Assembly (NCBI GenBank): GCA_023230665.1
Contig: JALNWY010000028.1
Span: forward strand, 1 to 23,376
Direction of reading: 5' to 3'
DNA: 23,376 nucleotides
Origin: Deltaproteobacteria bacterium
GTDB taxonomy: Bacteria > Desulfobacterota > Desulfomonilia > UBA1062
How positions within the stretch are numbered: position 1 is the stretch's first letter; each line of letters opens with the position of its first letter. Both the position numbers and the translations under genes were made by a program. Under the pieces are notes generated by a model. The model searched no databases. It saw nothing but the letters and a program-made list of their open reading frames with translations, and was not told the DNA's origin. Shown here in pieces: positions 20,850-23,376 of the stretch.

Positions 20850-22934
20850 ATGGCATTCCATGAAGGCACGCTGTGCGGGTTCTTTCATACCCGTGCGCAG
20901 GAGATGGGGGCGACGCAGCCTTTTCTTATGGGCCGCTTCGATGCGAACGGCGATCCGGCTGGTGATTTTTGCATCCTCACCTGGGGAGAGACGCGACGTC
21001 AGGTCCTCGAACTCGCCTCCGGCCTGATGGCGCTCGGCATCGGGCGGGGAGACAAGGTCGCCATATTTTCCGAGAGCAGGCCGCGGTGGGTGATCGCAGA
21101 CCAGGCCATCCAGGCCGTGGGAGGGATTGAGGTTCCCCTCTACCCCACCCTTTCTTCGGACGAGCTCGCCTACATGATCGGCAACAGCGAGTCCAGGGCC
21201 GTGTTCTGCTCCACGCGCGACAAGGCCGAAATGGCCCGGAGAATACAACCCAAGACGGGCTTGGAGTTCATCATCACCATGGAGTCAGGAGGCAGCGACC
21301 CCGGGCAGGGAGTCCACCACTTCAACGAGGTCATGGAGATGGGCCGGAAAAACCTCGACATGACCGCGCTCGAAAAGAGCATCGCTCAGGCGAGGCCTCA
21401 AGACGTGGTGAGCATCATCTATACCTCGGGCACCACGGGCAGGCCCAAGGGAGCCATGCTCACGCACGCGAACTTCATGGCGGCCATGGAACAGTTCACC
21501 GACCCCACCCTCATTCGCCGCCAGGCCCAGGACAAAGACCTGCACCTGCTTTTCCTGGTGCATCTGCCTGTCTGCCACGTATACGGCCGCAGCTGCGACT
21601 ACCACGTAGGCGGCCTCAAGCAGGGCGGTATCCTCGCCTTCGAGCCCGACTTCAGCCGGATCCCCCAGACCCTGCTGGAGCTCAGGCCAAACGTGGTCAT
21701 CAGCATTCCCCGGTTTTTCGAAAAGGTCTACGACCAGGTCACCTCAATCGTATCGCGCCGGCCCGGATATGTGAGAAAACTGTTTGCATGGGCCATGCGC
21801 CAGGGAGAGAAGTTCACCGATGCCATGGCAAAGGGAGAGCGGCTGGACATGCTCGACCTGTTTTTGTTTTCTCAGGCCAATGTGCTGGTCTTCAACCGGC
21901 TGCGCAAGGAGGCGGGCATGGACCGTCTCGTCATGGCCGGCTCGGGTGGCGGTAAGCTCGGCAGGGAGGTGTGTAGCTTTATCCGCTCCCTGGGAATCCA
22001 GCTCACCGAGGGCTATGGCCTCACGGAAACAGCAGCCATTCTCAACTTCAACGCTCCGGAGTTTGCCGGAATCGACCGGAACAGCCTTTCATGGTTCCAG
22101 AAAAAGATGATCGACTGGATTCATGACTGCATGGTCCGCAAGCAGGCCCAAGGCAAATCCCCCCACACGAACCCGCTGCGCTCGCTGAAACTTTCCATTG
22201 CCTACAACGCTCTGGCATACCGTCTCCAGATCAAGCCGGGCACCGTGGGCAAGGCCGTGCTGGGCACGCAGGAGAAGATCGCTGAGGACGGCGAGATCCT
22301 GGCCAGAGGTCCCCAGATCTTCACCGGATACTGGAAGATGCCCAAGGAGACCAGGGAGAGCTTCACTGAAGACGGTTGGTTCATGACCGGAGACATCGGC
22401 CTCTTTGATGCGGAAGGATTTCTGGAGATCACGGACCGGAAGAAGGAGCTCTTCGTCACCTCCGGGGGCAAAAATGTCGCCCCGCACCCAATCGAGCTCA
22501 TGATCACCGGCCGGCCCTACATCGACCAGGCATGCCTGGCAGGCGACGGCGAGAAGTACCTCACCTGCCTGATCGTGCCGGATTTTTCCGAGCTGAAGCG
22601 CTTTGCCAGGAAAAAGGGCATCGCCTTTACCGATCATGCCGATCTGGTAGGCCGCGACGAGATCAAGGAGCTCATCCAGGCCCAGATCAACGAGGTGAAC
22701 CAGCAGCTTGCCCGCTACGAGCAGATCAAGTATTTCACCCTTGTGCCCAAGCCTTTCAGCGTGGAAAAGGGAGAACTCACGCCCACGCTCAAGCTCAAGC
22801 GCCGCGTCATCAAGGAACGCTTCCGCGAGGAGATCGAGGGCATGTACAGCGCGCCATCTCCACGAACGGATGCCGGACAGGCCGGGCGGGCGCCGGCCAC
22901 CTTCACCGTTCCCTGCCCTCCTCCAGAGAGATAA
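20850..22934 (+). CDS. Long-chain acyl-CoA synthetase (AMP-forming)
   Basis: This 694-residue member of the long-chain fatty acid:CoA ligase (FAA1/FadD15-type) group converts a fatty acid, ATP and CoA to acyl-CoA, AMP and pyrophosphate. The P-loop YTSGTTGRPKG is at 191-201, EGYGLTETAA at 387-396, then DGWFMTGDIG and TDRKKELFVTSGGKNVAP, all as expected. GAGGAGG lies six bases before the ATG. About 60 extra residues (402-463) follow the GYGLTET motif and resemble the helical region at 304-351 of the same protein. The final 25 or so residues are Pro/Ala-rich and are encoded over the convergent neighbour's 3' end. It could feed the beta-oxidation locus; no FadR-type palindrome precedes it. Confidence 0.92.
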   Translation: MAFHEGTLCGFFHTRAQEMGATQPFLMGRFDANGDPAGDFCILTWGETRRQVLELASGLMALGIGRGDKVAIFSESRPRWVIADQAIQAVGGIEVPLYPTLSSDELAYMIGNSESRAVFCSTRDKAEMARRIQPKTGLEFIITMESGGSDPGQGVHHFNEVMEMGRKNLDMTALEKSIAQARPQDVVSIIYTSGTTGRPKGAMLTHANFMAAMEQFTDPTLIRRQAQDKDLHLLFLVHLPVCHVYGRSCDYHVGGLKQGGILAFEPDFSRIPQTLLELRPNVVISIPRFFEKVYDQVTSIVSRRPGYVRKLFAWAMRQGEKFTDAMAKGERLDMLDLFLFSQANVLVFNRLRKEAGMDRLVMAGSGGGKLGREVCSFIRSLGIQLTEGYGLTETAAILNFNAPEFAGIDRNSLSWFQKKMIDWIHDCMVRKQAQGKSPHTNPLRSLKLSIAYNALAYRLQIKPGTVGKAVLGTQEKIAEDGEILARGPQIFTGYWKMPKETRESFTEDGWFMTGDIGLFDAEGFLEITDRKKELFVTSGGKNVAPHPIELMITGRPYIDQACLAGDGEKYLTCLIVPDFSELKRFARKKGIAFTDHADLVGRDEIKELIQAQINEVNQQLARYEQIKYFTLVPKPFSVEKGELTPTLKLKRRVIKERFREEIEGMYSAPSPRTDAGQAGRAPATFTVPCPPPER

Positions 22935-23376
22935 TGACCTCTTCATCGCTTGTCTGGCCGAAATACTCGTAGAACTGGCCCACGGCATAGAAGATGGGGG
23001 GCGCCTTGAGTACGATGGTCTCATCGGCCTCGGAGGCGATCTTTTCCAGGGCCCCCATGCTCCCCACAGGAACCGCAGCAATGAGGCGCCGGGGGTTCTC
23101 CTTCCGGACGGTCCTCAGAGATGCCTGCATGGTGGCGCCGGTGGCAAGCCCGTCGTCGGTCACGATAACCGTACGTCCCTGAACCGGGATCTTGGGCCTC
23201 ACGCGGCGGAAACGCTGAATGCTCTCGGCGATCCTGGTATACTGCTTTTCCCGCTCATCTTCCACATAGCCGGTGAACTCATTGGAGGAGCCTAAGCGCT
23301 GCTGGAGGTCTTCATCCAGAAACAGCGTGCCGTCCTCACTGATGGCCCCGATGGCCAGCTCGGGATTTCCCGGCGC
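22903..23376 (-). CDS. Phosphoribosyltransferase, 5' end beyond the window
   Basis: The frame stays open to the right edge, giving 157 visible residues; the apparent GTG start at 23265 is internal. The PRPP-binding motif VIVTDDGLATGAT is intact, and the segment ending APGNPELAIGAISEDG-like at the edge, with EREKQYTRIAESIQRFR, is typical of the COG1926 group of predicted phosphoribosyltransferases. The substrate is unknown. Its 3' end overlaps the convergent acyl-CoA synthetase gene by 32 bases. Confidence 0.9.
   Translation of the reverse strand, partial: APGNPELAIGAISEDGTLFLDEDLQQRLGSSNEFTGYVEDEREKQYTRIAESIQRFRRVRPKIPVQGRTVIVTDDGLATGATMQASLRTVRKENPRRLIAAVPVGSMGALEKIASEADETIVLKAPPIFYAVGQFYEYFGQTSDEEVIISLEEGRER

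Noticed and set aside
1..23376. CRISPR arrays, insertion sequences, prophage or defence genes
   Set aside because: No regularly spaced repeats, transposase, integrase or nuclease-effector genes were found on reading both strands. The tRNA shows no attachment-site duplication within the window.

Overview
The window looks like ordinary chromosome of a moderately GC-rich (by eye in the high 50s percent) Gram-negative anaerobe, most likely a deltaproteobacterium in the broad sense (Desulfobacterota, perhaps a syntrophic or sulfate-reducing fatty-acid oxidiser). The reasons are a membrane ETF:quinone oxidoreductase of the FeS/HdrD type next to etfBA, a beta-oxidation fusion enzyme, AMP-forming acetyl-CoA synthetase, Kdo genes (hence LPS), and several small unnamed proteins of a kind I associate with that group. 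The placement is inference; no marker gene such as 16S rRNA is present.

Layout. (1) 1-3090: a left-edge gene fragment on the minus strand, a small eight-cysteine protein, a large protein combining a DUF4388-like domain, a J-domain and TPRs, and a convergent two-gene minus-strand unit (unnamed 98-aa protein; half a GT4 glycosyltransferase fused to a mannose-6-phosphate-isomerase-type cupin). (2) 3145-12101: the centrepiece, a minus-strand run acs - fadR-like tetR - 3-hydroxyacyl-CoA dehydrogenase/enoyl-CoA hydratase fusion - etfB - etfA - membrane FeS oxidoreductase. It ends at a perfect 19-bp terminator hairpin and is headed by a sigma70-like promoter with a 14-bp palindrome just upstream, whose half-sites match the FadR box of Bacillus subtilis. 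(3) 12134-13638: an exported protein with a good promoter, convergent with a small CxxC protein. (4) 13759-16286: a tight minus-strand unit macro-domain protein - kdsB - waaA. (5) 16511-18800: a MoaE-like protein, a ribbon-helix-helix protein with a palindrome over its start, tRNA-Ala(GGC), an OsmC-family protein and an unnamed 124-aa protein. (6) 18801-23376: an exported protein, RadC, a long-chain acyl-CoA synthetase with an apparent internal repeat, and a phosphoribosyltransferase running off the right edge.

How the genes work together. Acyl-CoA synthetase at 20850 could activate fatty acids. The hydratase/dehydrogenase fusion carries out the two middle steps of beta-oxidation. EtfAB collects electrons from acyl-CoA dehydrogenases (not in this window), and the membrane FeS/heme protein passes them to menaquinone. 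Acs interconverts acetyl-CoA and acetate. The TetR protein is a good candidate for an acyl-CoA-responsive switch of the whole locus. No mobile element, CRISPR array, phage gene or rRNA was seen.
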